Shown: in pieces, positions 44,473 through 53,289 of the stretch | How the letters are laid out: each line of letters begins with the position of its first letter | Position numbering within the stretch: the stretch's first letter is position 1 | Assembly: GCA_934317845.1 (NCBI GenBank) | Contig: CAKRES010000001.1 | Location: 226,498 to 290,497 of the forward strand | DNA from: an uncultured Lachnospiraceae bacterium | GTDB taxonomy: Bacteria; Bacillota; Clostridia; Lachnospirales; Lachnospiraceae | Length of the DNA stretch: 64,000 bases | Direction: 5' to 3' | Notes under the pieces: model-generated | Told to the model about the DNA's origin: nothing | Databases searched by the model: none | Seen by the model: the letters and a program-made list of their open reading frames with translations, nothing else | Position numbers and translations under genes: made by a program

Positions 44473-44796
44473 CTATACCTGCATCTGCATAATCTCTTTA
44501 TAAGCCTCTACCAGTTTATCGCGGACTGCCACGGTATACTGCAGAGAAGATGTAGCTTTCTTCTGTGCGATTGCAAGATCATGTGTGTTGTCAGAATATC
44601 CCATCTCATAGTTGAGTTCAGCCTGCTGTGCATCCTTTTGCAAACCATTTGTCTCCTCTACCATACCCATGATAGAATCTAACATCTGACTGAATGCCAC
44701 TCCATTGCTGCGGTTTACTCCACTGCCCGTCAGCGAATTACCAAGATCCATTCCAACATTTCGTGCTGCATTCTGCGCAATTGCATTTACATCCAT
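44473..44796 (-). CDS. fliE: Flagellar hook-basal body protein FliE
   Basis: The 107-residue protein has the family C-terminus (DLAIAQKKATSSLQYTVAVR, then DKLVEAYKEIMQMQV). It joins the MS ring to the rod. It follows flgC as usual. Confidence 0.93.
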   Translation of the reverse strand: MDVNAIAQNAARNVGMDLGNSLTGSGVNRSNGVAFSQMLDSIMGMVEETNGLQKDAQQAELNYEMGYSDNTHDLAIAQKKATSSLQYTVAVRDKLVEAYKEIMQMQV

Positions 44797-44821
44797 AATC
44801 CATTAACTCCTTATATGTACA

Positions 44822-45259
44822 CTATCTGCTCATCAGTTCCAATCCCTTAGAAGCCATTGCTTTCGCCGCTTCAAATGCGGTGACATTTGCCTCGTACGAA
44901 CGCGATGCATCAATCATGTCCGTCATCTCCTGTACCGTATCTACATTAGGATATGAAACATAACCGTTCTCATCCGCATCCGGATGATCCGGGTCATATA
45001 CCATCTTAAGATCACTCATATCTGTTGCGATCGCTGTAATCTTCACTCCGCTGTATGGCTGTCCCATGCAGGTTTCCAATACATTACCAAACGCCGTCTG
45101 GTTCTTCTCTGCCATGACCACTGTTTTTCGACGATATACATCACCACCCTCGCCACGGGTAGAATTGGCATTGGCAATATTCTGAGAGATTATATCCATG
45201 CGAAGCTGCTGTGCAGTCATACCAGTCGCAGCAACATCCATTGCATTAAACATTCCCAT
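44822..45259 (-). CDS. flgC: Flagellar rod protein FlgC
   Basis: The 145-residue protein has the rod signature GMTAQQLRMDIISQNIANAN and the C-terminal YVSYPNVDTVQEMTDMIDAS, then SYEANVTAFEAAK. It is a proximal rod subunit. Confidence 0.95.
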   Translation of the reverse strand: MGMFNAMDVAATGMTAQQLRMDIISQNIANANSTRGEGGDVYRRKTVVMAEKNQTAFGNVLETCMGQPYSGVKITAIATDMSDLKMVYDPDHPDADENGYVSYPNVDTVQEMTDMIDASRSYEANVTAFEAAKAMASKGLELMSR

Positions 45260-45281
45260 ATCTTACTACTCCTTCCTACAA

Positions 45282-45677
45282 TCAGCCTTTACCCAGCGCC
45301 GTTGAAATCCGGCTAAATTCCTGATTCATACTGTCCACTAAAGCATTGTATCTGATCTGGTTCTCTGCCAGATAAACATTCTCTGTCGAAATATCTACAT
45401 TATTTCCATCTGCACGGTAAGATAAATTTACATTGTCCGTATATACGCTACAATTAATCTCCTCTAATCTGGTATTGATCTTAGCAACCCGCTCATCCAG
45501 ATCACCCGGTCCGATCATTGCTTCTTCTAAGTAGGCATTGAATGCCACATCTTTCCGTTTATAATTTGGTGTATCCACGTTCGCAATGTTATTGGACAAC
45601 ACGGTATTTCTTGTTGCAGCGGCATCTGCACCACGATCTAATACATCAATATAGTTATATATTCCTGTATTTATCAA
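45282..45677 (-). CDS. flgB: Flagellar rod protein FlgB
   Basis: The 131-residue protein has the motif TVLSNNIANVDTPNYKRKDV. The start codon is TTG, nine bases after AGGAGG. It is the first gene of the flagellar cluster, 128 bases downstream of codY, with a terminator-like hairpin in between. Confidence 0.94.
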   Translation of the reverse strand: MINTGIYNYIDVLDRGADAAATRNTVLSNNIANVDTPNYKRKDVAFNAYLEEAMIGPGDLDERVAKINTRLEEINCSVYTDNVNLSYRADGNNVDISTENVYLAENQIRYNALVDSMNQEFSRISTALGKG

Positions 45678-45706
45678 CTTATGGAACCTCCTGACTTTTT
45701 TTCATA

Positions 45707-45805
45707 CAAAAAGGAATCTATGAGCTGGCTCAAAAATTCCTTTTTTATCCTCTCGGAAGTCCTTTTCCGATCTATCTCTAACAATCCACTACAGGCGGAT
45801 TGCTG
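45707..45805 (-). terminator. codY-flgB intergenic hairpins, the last a terminator
   Basis: Three successive stems are seen on the minus strand: CAATCC/GGATTG near 45780-45803, TCGGAA/TTCCGA near 45757-45774, and a longer hairpin at 45707-45746 with arms AAAAAGGAAT and ATTCCTTTTT and an inner TGAGC/GCTCA stem followed by T bases. The third looks like an intrinsic terminator 15 bases before the flgB ribosome site. It ends codY transcripts or attenuates entry into the flagellar genes. Confidence 0.65.
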
Positions 45806-46588
45806 TTATCTTTTTCTGTAACTGGTATATTTTTTTAATTCATCAAACACGAGATCGTTGGTAATCTTGATCCATGTCCCCTTCATTCCGGCTGATCTTG
45901 TCTCGATCACGCCTGCACTCTCAAACTTCCGAAGTGCATTGACGATCACAGAACGGGTAATCCCTGCTTCATCTGCGATCCTGCTTGCCACAAGACGTCC
46001 TTCCATGCCATGCAGTTCCTTCAATACATGGACGACCGCATCCAACTCTGAATTGGATAATGTTGCCAACGCAGACTGCACGATCGCAAGCTTCCTGCTT
46101 TCTTCCTGATTCTCCTCATTCACAGATCGCATCATTTCTAAGCTTACAACGGTTGTCCCATATTCACTCAAAATAATATCATCAATCGAATAAGTCTCTC
46201 CACGGCGATATAAAAACACGGTTCCCAGACGTTCCCCTGCAATAATGATCGGGTTGATCGTTGCCTGGCACTGGCTTGTCTCTTCCTCTGTAAAGCCAAG
46301 TGTGACCATGTTAACATTCTCTTTGGTAGACAATACGGAAAGCAGACGTTCGTTAAACATCTCATCCACATAATCGCCAACCTCATCACCCAGCAGACTT
46401 AAATCCTGTACCCCATCCTCCGGATGATATACACCAAGAATCTTTCCTTTGTAACTTACCACGAGCACATCAGATCGCAATGTCTCACTCAACACCTCAC
46501 AAATATCATTAAAAATAACCTTCTGTGTATTGTTGTTGTGCAATAATTTATTGATCTTGCGTGTTTTATCCAGTAATTGAACACTCAT
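45806..46588 (-). CDS. codY: Global transcriptional regulator CodY
   Basis: The 260-residue protein has an N-terminal GAF domain (MSVQLLDKTRKINKLLHNN, then DVLVVSYKGKILGVYH) that senses branched-chain amino acids and a C-terminal winged helix (LVASRIADEAGITRSVIVNA, LRKFESAGVIETRSAGMKGT). The start is behind GGAGG; the frame is open 33 bases further. Its place before flgB is shared with Bacillus subtilis. Confidence 0.96.
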   Translation of the reverse strand: MSVQLLDKTRKINKLLHNNNTQKVIFNDICEVLSETLRSDVLVVSYKGKILGVYHPEDGVQDLSLLGDEVGDYVDEMFNERLLSVLSTKENVNMVTLGFTEEETSQCQATINPIIIAGERLGTVFLYRRGETYSIDDIILSEYGTTVVSLEMMRSVNEENQEESRKLAIVQSALATLSNSELDAVVHVLKELHGMEGRLVASRIADEAGITRSVIVNALRKFESAGVIETRSAGMKGTWIKITNDLVFDELKKYTSYRKR

Positions 46589-46654
46589 CGTGAACCTCCA
46601 TGACCACAATCCGTTCCGCAACCGAAACCCAGTCGTGATAGTTATACAACCTAG

Positions 46655-46683
46655 ATTTTATCATAAATAAACAAGAATAACAA
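46655..46683 (-). promoter_or_regulatory. Sigma-A type promoter of codY
   Basis: On the minus strand TTGTTA (46683-46678), a 17-base spacer ending in TGA, and TAAAAT (46660-46655), 67 bases before the start codon. Confidence 0.6.
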
Positions 46684-46707
46684 CCTTTTTTGTTGCAATT
46701 CTCGGCA

Positions 46708-48840
46708 TTATGCCTCTTCATCCTTTGGTAAATTTGTCACGTAACCACATTCGGCATCGGAGCATACCAGCTTCTGTCCCTTGATCAGCATATAGTTGCC
46801 ACACTTTGGGCAAGGCTCCTTGGCAGGTCTCTGCCAGCTCATAAACTCACACTCCGGATATCCGGTACATCCGTAATATTTTCGTCCTTTTTTTGTTTTT
46901 TTCAGTGCCAGTTCCTTTCCACATTTTGGACAAGGCACACCGATTTTTTCAAAATGCGGTTTCGTATTACTGCACTCCGGGAATCCCGGGCAAGCCAGGA
47001 ACTTACCATATGGTCCGTATTTGACCACCATGTTTCGTCCGCATTTTTCACAGATCACATCGGTCACTTCATCCTGAATCTCTACTTCATCCAGTTCCTT
47101 TAATGCATTTTCCACTGCTTCATGAAGTTCAGGATAGTTGTTCCTTAAAATCTCCTTCCAGTTCATCTTGCCATCCTCGACAGCATCCAGAAGTGTTTCG
47201 ATATTTGCAGTAAAAGCTACGTCCACGATAACCGGAAATGCCTGCATCATCATATGATTTACCGCTTCTCCAAGCTCCGTTACACAAAGACATTTGTTCT
47301 CTTTTACGACATAACGTCTTGTGATCAGTGTATTGATCGTGCTGGAATAGGTACTTGGACGTCCAATGCCCAGCTCCTCCATCGTCTTTACCATTGCCTG
47401 CTCGGTATATCTTGCCGGCGGCTGTGTAAAATGCTGCTTATCGACTAATGTTACCCCGGATAACTCCATACCCTTGCTTAAGTTACGCACGGCACTGTTG
47501 CCATCCTTCTTTTCCTCATCCAGATCATAAATGGATAAGAATCCGTCAAACTTGAGTTTTGATGTAGCAAGCTGGAACCGGTACTTCCCTGCTGCGATCT
47601 TTGCAGTAATAGTTTCATAAACCGCGTTATCCATCTGACTTGCCATAAACCGGTTATAAATCAACTGATATAAACGGAACAGATCCCTTGACAGATCTTC
47701 TTTTACCTTTACCGGATGCATGTCAATATAAGAAGGACGGATCGCCTCGTGGGCATCCTGGATCTTCTTTTTGGAATCATTGACTTTCGCACTTTTTCCT
47801 AAATATTCCTTTCCAAACCGCTCCTCGATATACGCCTTGGCATGTGCCTTTGCCTCATCGGAAACACGGACAGAATCGGTACGAAGATAAGTGATCAGAC
47901 CAATTGTTCCATGCCCCTTTACCGGAACACCCTCATAAAGCTGCTGTGCCAGCTGCATTGTCTTTTTGGTAGAAAAATTAAGCTTTCTGGCTGCTTCCTG
48001 CTGCAGGGTACTGGTGGTAAACGGAAGGGGACTCTTCTTGATCCGCTCTCCGGTCTTTACTTCTTCCACCAGATAAGAACTCTTTTTCAATTCGTCTTTT
48101 ATCTGCTTCATTTCTTTGGCAGAATGTATCGCAACTTTTCCTTTTTCATCTCCGGTAAAATGCGCCACCAGTGGCTTTCTGGAACCGTTTACCGCAAATT
48201 CTGCATCCAGACTCCAGTATTCCTCCGGGATAAATGCATTGATCTCGTCCTCCCGGTCGCAGATCAGGCGCAATACGACCGACTGCACACGTCCGGCACT
48301 CAGCCCGCGTTTGATCTTTGCCCAAAGGATCGGACTGATCTCATAACCGATCAGACGATCCAGCACACGTCTTGCCTGCTGGGCATCTACAAGATTCATA
48401 TCAATCTCCCGCGCATTTTTAATGGATTCCTTCACGGCATTTTTCGTAATCTCATTAAAGGTAATACGACTGTAATTTTTCTCTTCCAACTTCAATGCAT
48501 GCGCCAAGTGCCAGCTGATCGCTTCTCCCTCACGGTCCGGGTCAGTTGCAAGATAAATCTTATCTGCCTTTTTCACTTTTTTACGAAGCATTGCTAAAAT
48601 ATCACCCTTACCGCGGATCGTAATATATTTCGGCTCATAATCATGCTCCACATCAATTCCTGTTGTACTTTTTGGCAGATCTCTTACATGCCCTGCCGAT
48701 GCCACCACCTCATAAGACGAACCTAAAAATTTCTTGATCGTATTTGCTTTGGTTGGCGACTCCACGATCACCAGATTATTCTTCTTTTTCTTAGCTGTTG
48801 TTGTCTTTTTCGTCTTTGCAGCAGTTGTCTGATTGGCCAT
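46708..48840 (-). CDS. topA: DNA topoisomerase I
   Basis: The 710-residue type IA enzyme has a TOPRIM domain (LVIVESPTKA, DPDREGEAISWHL), the active-site Tyr318 in GLITYLRTDS, and three C-terminal four-Cys zinc ribbons, at about 600-625, 637-665 and 680-703. An N-terminal Lys/Thr-rich tail precedes the TOPRIM. It relaxes negative supercoils. It lies between dprA and codY, as in Bacillus. Confidence 0.97.
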   Translation of the reverse strand: MANQTTAAKTKKTTTAKKKKNNLVIVESPTKANTIKKFLGSSYEVVASAGHVRDLPKSTTGIDVEHDYEPKYITIRGKGDILAMLRKKVKKADKIYLATDPDREGEAISWHLAHALKLEEKNYSRITFNEITKNAVKESIKNAREIDMNLVDAQQARRVLDRLIGYEISPILWAKIKRGLSAGRVQSVVLRLICDREDEINAFIPEEYWSLDAEFAVNGSRKPLVAHFTGDEKGKVAIHSAKEMKQIKDELKKSSYLVEEVKTGERIKKSPLPFTTSTLQQEAARKLNFSTKKTMQLAQQLYEGVPVKGHGTIGLITYLRTDSVRVSDEAKAHAKAYIEERFGKEYLGKSAKVNDSKKKIQDAHEAIRPSYIDMHPVKVKEDLSRDLFRLYQLIYNRFMASQMDNAVYETITAKIAAGKYRFQLATSKLKFDGFLSIYDLDEEKKDGNSAVRNLSKGMELSGVTLVDKQHFTQPPARYTEQAMVKTMEELGIGRPSTYSSTINTLITRRYVVKENKCLCVTELGEAVNHMMMQAFPVIVDVAFTANIETLLDAVEDGKMNWKEILRNNYPELHEAVENALKELDEVEIQDEVTDVICEKCGRNMVVKYGPYGKFLACPGFPECSNTKPHFEKIGVPCPKCGKELALKKTKKGRKYYGCTGYPECEFMSWQRPAKEPCPKCGNYMLIKGQKLVCSDAECGYVTNLPKDEEA

Positions 48841-48875
48841 GCTTACACTCCTTACCTACATGAAAAACATTCCAT

Positions 48876-49967
48876 CTATATAACAACACTATAATAATTC
48901 TGACGCGGCTGACGGATATCTCCCTGCTGTTGCAGATGCAATAATAATGGCATCAGAACAGGAAGAGTCAGTCCCGTTTCTTCTATAATAGTGTCTATAT
49001 ATTTTGGTTCTAAACGTAGTACACTATACACCATTTTTTCTTGATTTACAAGTGTGTTATTCCGATGCAGGGTAAAACTGCCCCCCTCCTTTACTGTCAT
49101 TCCCCATTCTTCCAACAGATCTTCTACCCCCATCACAAGCTTTGCACCTGAACGGATCAGTTCATTGCATCCCCGCGACATTTCATCTTCTAACCGCCCC
49201 GGAACAGCAAAAATCTCCCGACCTAGTTCCAACGCCTGATCGACCGTGATAAGAGAACCACTTTTGCTTCTTGCCTGCGTCACCAGCACACCATCCGACA
49301 TGGCTGCGATCAGACGATTGCGCATGGGAAAAAGTCCTGCCCGAGGTTTCTGATCCAAAGGATATTCACTGAGTAATCCACCCTCCTGCTCCATTGCATG
49401 ATACAGCTTGTAATGCTCTTTGGGATAACATATGTTAATACCTGATCCTAATATACCTAACGTATATCCCTTTTCCAGCAATGCACCTCTATGAGCCGCT
49501 CCATCCACACCATAAGCAAGACCGCTGATCACATTTACTTTGCATCGGGCAAGTTCTTTCGCAAAATACGATGCCATTTCCGTGCCATAATAATCTGCCT
49601 GTCTGGCTCCCACAATAGCAACACTGCGCTGTCCTTTCTCCGGCAGTCGTCCCTTTACATAAATCCCCATCGGAGGATCATATAGATCTGTCAGTTTTTC
49701 AGGATACTGTTCACTCTCCCAGTGCAAAAAAGTAACTCCCATATCCTCCAGCCTGTTCCGATACGCCAACAGATCTGCTTCCTTTTTCGATGTTTCAAAT
49801 GCCTCCCTCATCCGTTCCGTCAAAACATCCGAAAGCGCACTCACTTTTTCTCTATAAAGCTGCTCCGGTGTTGTGCAAAGCTGCAATAGTTTTTTCCTTG
49901 TGCGGTATCCAACGCCCGGAATATTCACAAACCAAAGCCACATAAGATCTTTTTTCGTCCAGTCCAT
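48876..49967 (-). CDS. dprA: DNA processing protein DprA
   Basis: The 363-residue protein has a SAM-like helical N-terminus (WLWFVNIPGVGYRTRKKLL), the Rossmann-type core (SVAIVGARQADYYG, VISGLAYGVDGAAHRGAL, GILGSGINICYP) and a C-terminal winged helix (DTIIEETGLTLPVLMPLLL). It loads RecA on incoming single-stranded DNA. It is one base after comM. Confidence 0.95.
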   Translation of the reverse strand: MDWTKKDLMWLWFVNIPGVGYRTRKKLLQLCTTPEQLYREKVSALSDVLTERMREAFETSKKEADLLAYRNRLEDMGVTFLHWESEQYPEKLTDLYDPPMGIYVKGRLPEKGQRSVAIVGARQADYYGTEMASYFAKELARCKVNVISGLAYGVDGAAHRGALLEKGYTLGILGSGINICYPKEHYKLYHAMEQEGGLLSEYPLDQKPRAGLFPMRNRLIAAMSDGVLVTQARSKSGSLITVDQALELGREIFAVPGRLEDEMSRGCNELIRSGAKLVMGVEDLLEEWGMTVKEGGSFTLHRNNTLVNQEKMVYSVLRLEPKYIDTIIEETGLTLPVLMPLLLHLQQQGDIRQPRQNYYSVVI

Positions 49968-49968
49968 G

Positions 49969-51519
49969 TCACACCTCCTGATCCGCCTGCCAGTATTTCA
50001 CACTTCCATTGTGATATACGATAGCTTCATACAAATGTGGCAGCTGAATCTCCTCCTGACCCTCAAGATCCGCCACCGTTTTCGCCACCCGTAAAATGCG
50101 GTGATAAGAGCGCGCACTCAGCTCCTGTTCCTTCATCTGCTGCTGAAAAAATTTCTCTGCTTCCCGGCTCATATTACAAATGCTTTGTATCTTTCCTGCA
50201 CGAAGCTGGGAATTAAACGAGATACCATCTGCTTTATAACGTTCCTTCTGCCGCAGGCGTGCCTGTTCCACTCTTTTTCGCACCGCCTTTGATGGTTCTT
50301 CTTTTTCGGTCTGCTTCAGTTTTGCAAATGGAACCGCCGCCACCTCTACGCAAAGATCGATCCGGTCTAACATTGGTTGACTGATACGCCCTAAATATCG
50401 TCTTATCATAGAAGACGTGCAATGACAGCGGGAGCGATCCGGAAAATACCCACATGGGCAAGGGTTCATTGCTGCAACAAGCATAAAATCTGCCGGAAAT
50501 GTATACGATGCCATGACTCTCGCTATCGTAAGCTTTTTATCCTCCAAAGGTTGCCGCATCACTTCAATCGCTTCTTTGGAAAATTCCGGAAGCTCATCTA
50601 AAAATAATACCCCATTATGAGCAAGACTCATCTCCCCAGGCAGCGGGATACGTCCGCCACCAGTCAGGGCAGCTGCAGAAAGGGTATGATGCGGTGCACG
50701 AAACGGACGCTCCCTGATCAGGGACTGCCCTTCCTGTAACAATCCCTTTACACTGTAAATCTTAGTGATCTCGATGCTTTCCTTCCGGCTGAGTGACGGC
50801 ATGATTGACGGAATACACTGTGCCAGCATAGATTTTCCTGTACCAGGTGGTCCGATCAGCAGGAGGTTATGGAAGCCGGCAGCTGCTATTTCCATTGCCC
50901 GCTTGACAAAATGCTGCCCTGCCACCTCCGACAGATCATGAGGATAATCAATGCCTGCGTGATCCTTCTTTTCTCCGGAAGCAGGAAGTAAAAGCTCCTC
51001 TCCCCGTTCCAGCCCCATAAAATAATCTGCAGTCTCCTTTAAGGTAGTCACACCAAACACCTGCATGTCCGAAAGAACTGCTCCTTCCGCTGCATTTGCC
51101 TTCGGCACAATAGCCTTTTTAACCCCCATTTTTTGCGCATACGAAAGCATAGGAAGCACACCGTTGACCGAGCGAACATCCCCATTCAAACCTAGCTCCC
51201 CTAAGACAATATATTCTGTTATGGAATCCTGTGAAATACAACCGATTGCAATCAGAATCGCCACTGCGATCGCAAGATCAAAGGCAGAGCCTTCTTTGTG
51301 CAGATTCGCAGGGGATAAATTGACCGTGATCCGCTTTGCCGGAAGCATAAATCCGGAGTTTTTCAGTGCTGTGCGCACCCGCTCCTGCGCTTCCTTTACC
51401 TCGGACCCTAAATAGCCTACCATAGAAAACATTGGCAGGCCGTTACTGACATCCACTTCCACACCGATCTCAAAGCCTTCCACTCCACAGACGGTGCCAC
51501 TTCTCACACTACTATACAT
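49969..51519 (-). CDS. comM: YifB/ComM family Mg-chelatase-like ATPase
   Basis: About 516 residues. The N-terminal Lon-like fold opens with SSVRSGTVCGVEGFEIGVEV. The AAA+ core has Walker A GPPGTGKS (about 216-223), RAPHHTLSAAALTGGG and Walker B VLFLDELPEF, and the C-terminal helical domain contains RSYHRILRVAKTVADL. ComM helps branch migration of transformed DNA. The start is taken as MYSSV (51519); GGATGG is at the right distance. It lies upstream of dprA, so the pair may share a competence-like role. Confidence 0.92.
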   Translation of the reverse strand: MYSSVRSGTVCGVEGFEIGVEVDVSNGLPMFSMVGYLGSEVKEAQERVRTALKNSGFMLPAKRITVNLSPANLHKEGSAFDLAIAVAILIAIGCISQDSITEYIVLGELGLNGDVRSVNGVLPMLSYAQKMGVKKAIVPKANAAEGAVLSDMQVFGVTTLKETADYFMGLERGEELLLPASGEKKDHAGIDYPHDLSEVAGQHFVKRAMEIAAAGFHNLLLIGPPGTGKSMLAQCIPSIMPSLSRKESIEITKIYSVKGLLQEGQSLIRERPFRAPHHTLSAAALTGGGRIPLPGEMSLAHNGVLFLDELPEFSKEAIEVMRQPLEDKKLTIARVMASYTFPADFMLVAAMNPCPCGYFPDRSRCHCTSSMIRRYLGRISQPMLDRIDLCVEVAAVPFAKLKQTEKEEPSKAVRKRVEQARLRQKERYKADGISFNSQLRAGKIQSICNMSREAEKFFQQQMKEQELSARSYHRILRVAKTVADLEGQEEIQLPHLYEAIVYHNGSVKYWQADQEV

Positions 51520-51554
51520 ACCTTCTACCATCCGGTAAAAAGCAGCAAGCTGTA

Positions 51555-52019
51555 TTATTTCTCTTCTTCTTTACTCAAAATCTTTTTGATCTCGTTCATA
51601 AAGGTATTGACATCCTTAAATTCACGATAAACGGACGCAAAACGAACATAGGCAACCTCTTCTAAGTTCATCAGCTCTTCCATGACGATCTCACCAATGA
51701 CTGAACTCTCGATCTCCTTCAATTCCATGTTAAAGATCCGGTTTTCAATATTGTCAACGGTTCGTTCGATCTGATCTACAGAGACCGGACGCTTATGGCA
51801 GGACTGAAGGATACCTTTTTCAATCTTAGAACGATCATACGTCTCCCGGTTATTATCTTTCTTGATCACCACAAGGGGAATTGATTCAATCTTTTCATAA
51901 GTCGTGAAACGTTTCCCACATTTCTCACACTCTCTTCTACGGCGGATCGAATTATTATCATCGGCCGGACGCGAGTCGATTACTTTTGTATTCTCATGCG
52001 CACAAAATGGACACTTCAT
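51555..52019 (-). CDS. nrdR: Transcriptional repressor NrdR
   Basis: The 154-residue protein has a zinc ribbon (CPFCAHENTKVIDSR and CEKCGKRFTTYE) and an ATP-cone domain (VIKKDNNRETYDRSKIEKGI). It represses ribonucleotide reductase genes in response to dATP. No nrd gene is in the window. Confidence 0.96.
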   Translation of the reverse strand: MKCPFCAHENTKVIDSRPADDNNSIRRRRECEKCGKRFTTYEKIESIPLVVIKKDNNRETYDRSKIEKGILQSCHKRPVSVDQIERTVDNIENRIFNMELKEIESSVIGEIVMEELMNLEEVAYVRFASVYREFKDVNTFMNEIKKILSKEEEK

Positions 52020-52108
52020 TCCGTTTGCTCTCCTTTCCTCCTCTTAACACGACATCCCTGCCTTTTATTATAGTAAACAAAATCCACTTCGGTCAAGAAA
52101 AATATGCC

Positions 52109-52381
52109 CTAACAGCGTGGTTTTTTACAGCCGGGCAGAGGAGGTGGAGGCGGTGGTGGAAGCTTCACGATGATCGCATCCGGTCCTATCCTCGAAATAT
52201 CACAATATGGAATTGAGATCACCTTACTGAAAAACAGCTGAAAACATTTTCCGGTACCTGCTACCAGAAGCTCCTCGATCTTTCCTGTTTCGGGACAAAA
52301 TTTTAAATCTACAACCGCTCCCAGTTTTGCCCCGTCACAGCAATTGATCACTTCCTTTAACCGGAGATCTTTAAACGTCAT
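52109..52381 (-). CDS. YlmC/YmxH-like PRC-barrel protein
   Basis: The 90-residue protein is a single PRC-barrel domain (LRLKEVINCCDGAKLGAVVD, VISIPYCDISRIGPDAIIV) followed by a run of seven prolines and a Cys-containing basic tail (LPGCKKPRC). YlmC/YmxH members are linked to sporulation in clostridia; the role here is not clear. The start is MTFKDLR behind GGGGA. Confidence 0.85.
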   Translation of the reverse strand: MTFKDLRLKEVINCCDGAKLGAVVDLKFCPETGKIEELLVAGTGKCFQLFFSKVISIPYCDISRIGPDAIIVKLPPPPPPPLPGCKKPRC

Positions 52382-52421
52382 AGGATTCCCCACTTTTCAT
52401 TCTTTTTTCACCAAAAAAGCC

Positions 52422-52449
52422 TTACTTTTCCTACACAATATGGTAAAAT
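52422..52449 (+). promoter_or_regulatory. Sigma-A type promoter of the 52492 gene
   Basis: TTACTT (52422-52427), a 16-base spacer ending in TGG and TAAAAT (52444-52449), 43 bases before the ATG. Confidence 0.5.
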
Positions 52450-52491
52450 AGATCTATTACAATATATTATTATGCAGAAAGTGGGTACCCT

Positions 52492-53244
52492 ATGTCAAAG
52501 AAGAAACAGAATGAACAGACCACGCCCCTTAAGGACGACCAGAAAAAAGACAGCAGCTTTCATCGCTATCTTCAATCCTTAAAAGATGCCAGACAACTGG
52601 AAAAAGATACCATGGCGCAGATGGAAACAAAACGGGAAAAGATCGGCTATATCCTCTACTATCACAAATGGCAGATGTTGATCATCTTTATCGTTGTTTT
52701 TGTGATCATCTATGGTGCCCATGCAATCATCACGGGAAAAGATACCGCATTTAACTGTGCGACCATCAACGACGCCTATAACAAAGTGTGGAAGCAAGAA
52801 ATTAACGACACATTGCAACGGTGTATCACATATGATAAAAAGAAAGAAGAACTGCTCGTAAGTCCTTACTCTACCGACATCTCCCGGTACGATCCCGGTT
52901 ATTACGGTGGAGATACCGGAATGCAGAGCATTTTCGCACAGATGACAGACTATCGTATTGATACGATCATTGCAGAACCGGACGTGATCGACTGGTTTTC
53001 CAGAGATGACAATTTCTGCAACCTAAAGGAGACTCTTCCAAGTGACGTATACGCCACTGTAAAAGACTATATCGTCACCTGTAAAGATGCCAAGGGAAAT
53101 GATATTGCATGCGGCATTGATCTTAGCAATACCAAATTATGCAACGATGGCAACTGCCATTTGAAGAAGCCAACCATTGCAATTTTTAATACGACAAGAC
53201 ATTTAGAAGAAGCTATTTCTTTTATCAAAGAAATATTTGAATGA
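52492..53244 (+). CDS. Hypothetical membrane protein upstream of glmM
   Basis: The 250-residue protein has a long charged cytoplasmic N-terminus, one membrane helix (about 63-83, MLIIFIVVFVIIYGAHAII), and an extracytoplasmic C-terminal domain with seven Cys residues. No known family is recognised; the DISRYDPGYYGGD segment looks conserved-like. It is transcribed with glmM, 45 bases downstream. A link to envelope synthesis is a guess from context. Confidence 0.7.
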   Translation: MSKKKQNEQTTPLKDDQKKDSSFHRYLQSLKDARQLEKDTMAQMETKREKIGYILYYHKWQMLIIFIVVFVIIYGAHAIITGKDTAFNCATINDAYNKVWKQEINDTLQRCITYDKKKEELLVSPYSTDISRYDPGYYGGDTGMQSIFAQMTDYRIDTIIAEPDVIDWFSRDDNFCNLKETLPSDVYATVKDYIVTCKDAKGNDIACGIDLSNTKLCNDGNCHLKKPTIAIFNTTRHLEEAISFIKEIFE

Positions 53245-53289
53245 AAAGCAGAAACACAGGAATATTCTGTGTAGCAGGGAGGGATTACC

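Noticed and set aside
45678..45805. Possible c-di-GMP riboswitch before flgB
   Set aside because: The conserved type I and II riboswitch core sequences are not present; only simple hairpins are seen.
47842..48597. A 251-codon plus-strand frame opposite topA
   Set aside because: It is wholly antisense to a highly conserved gene and has no family features.
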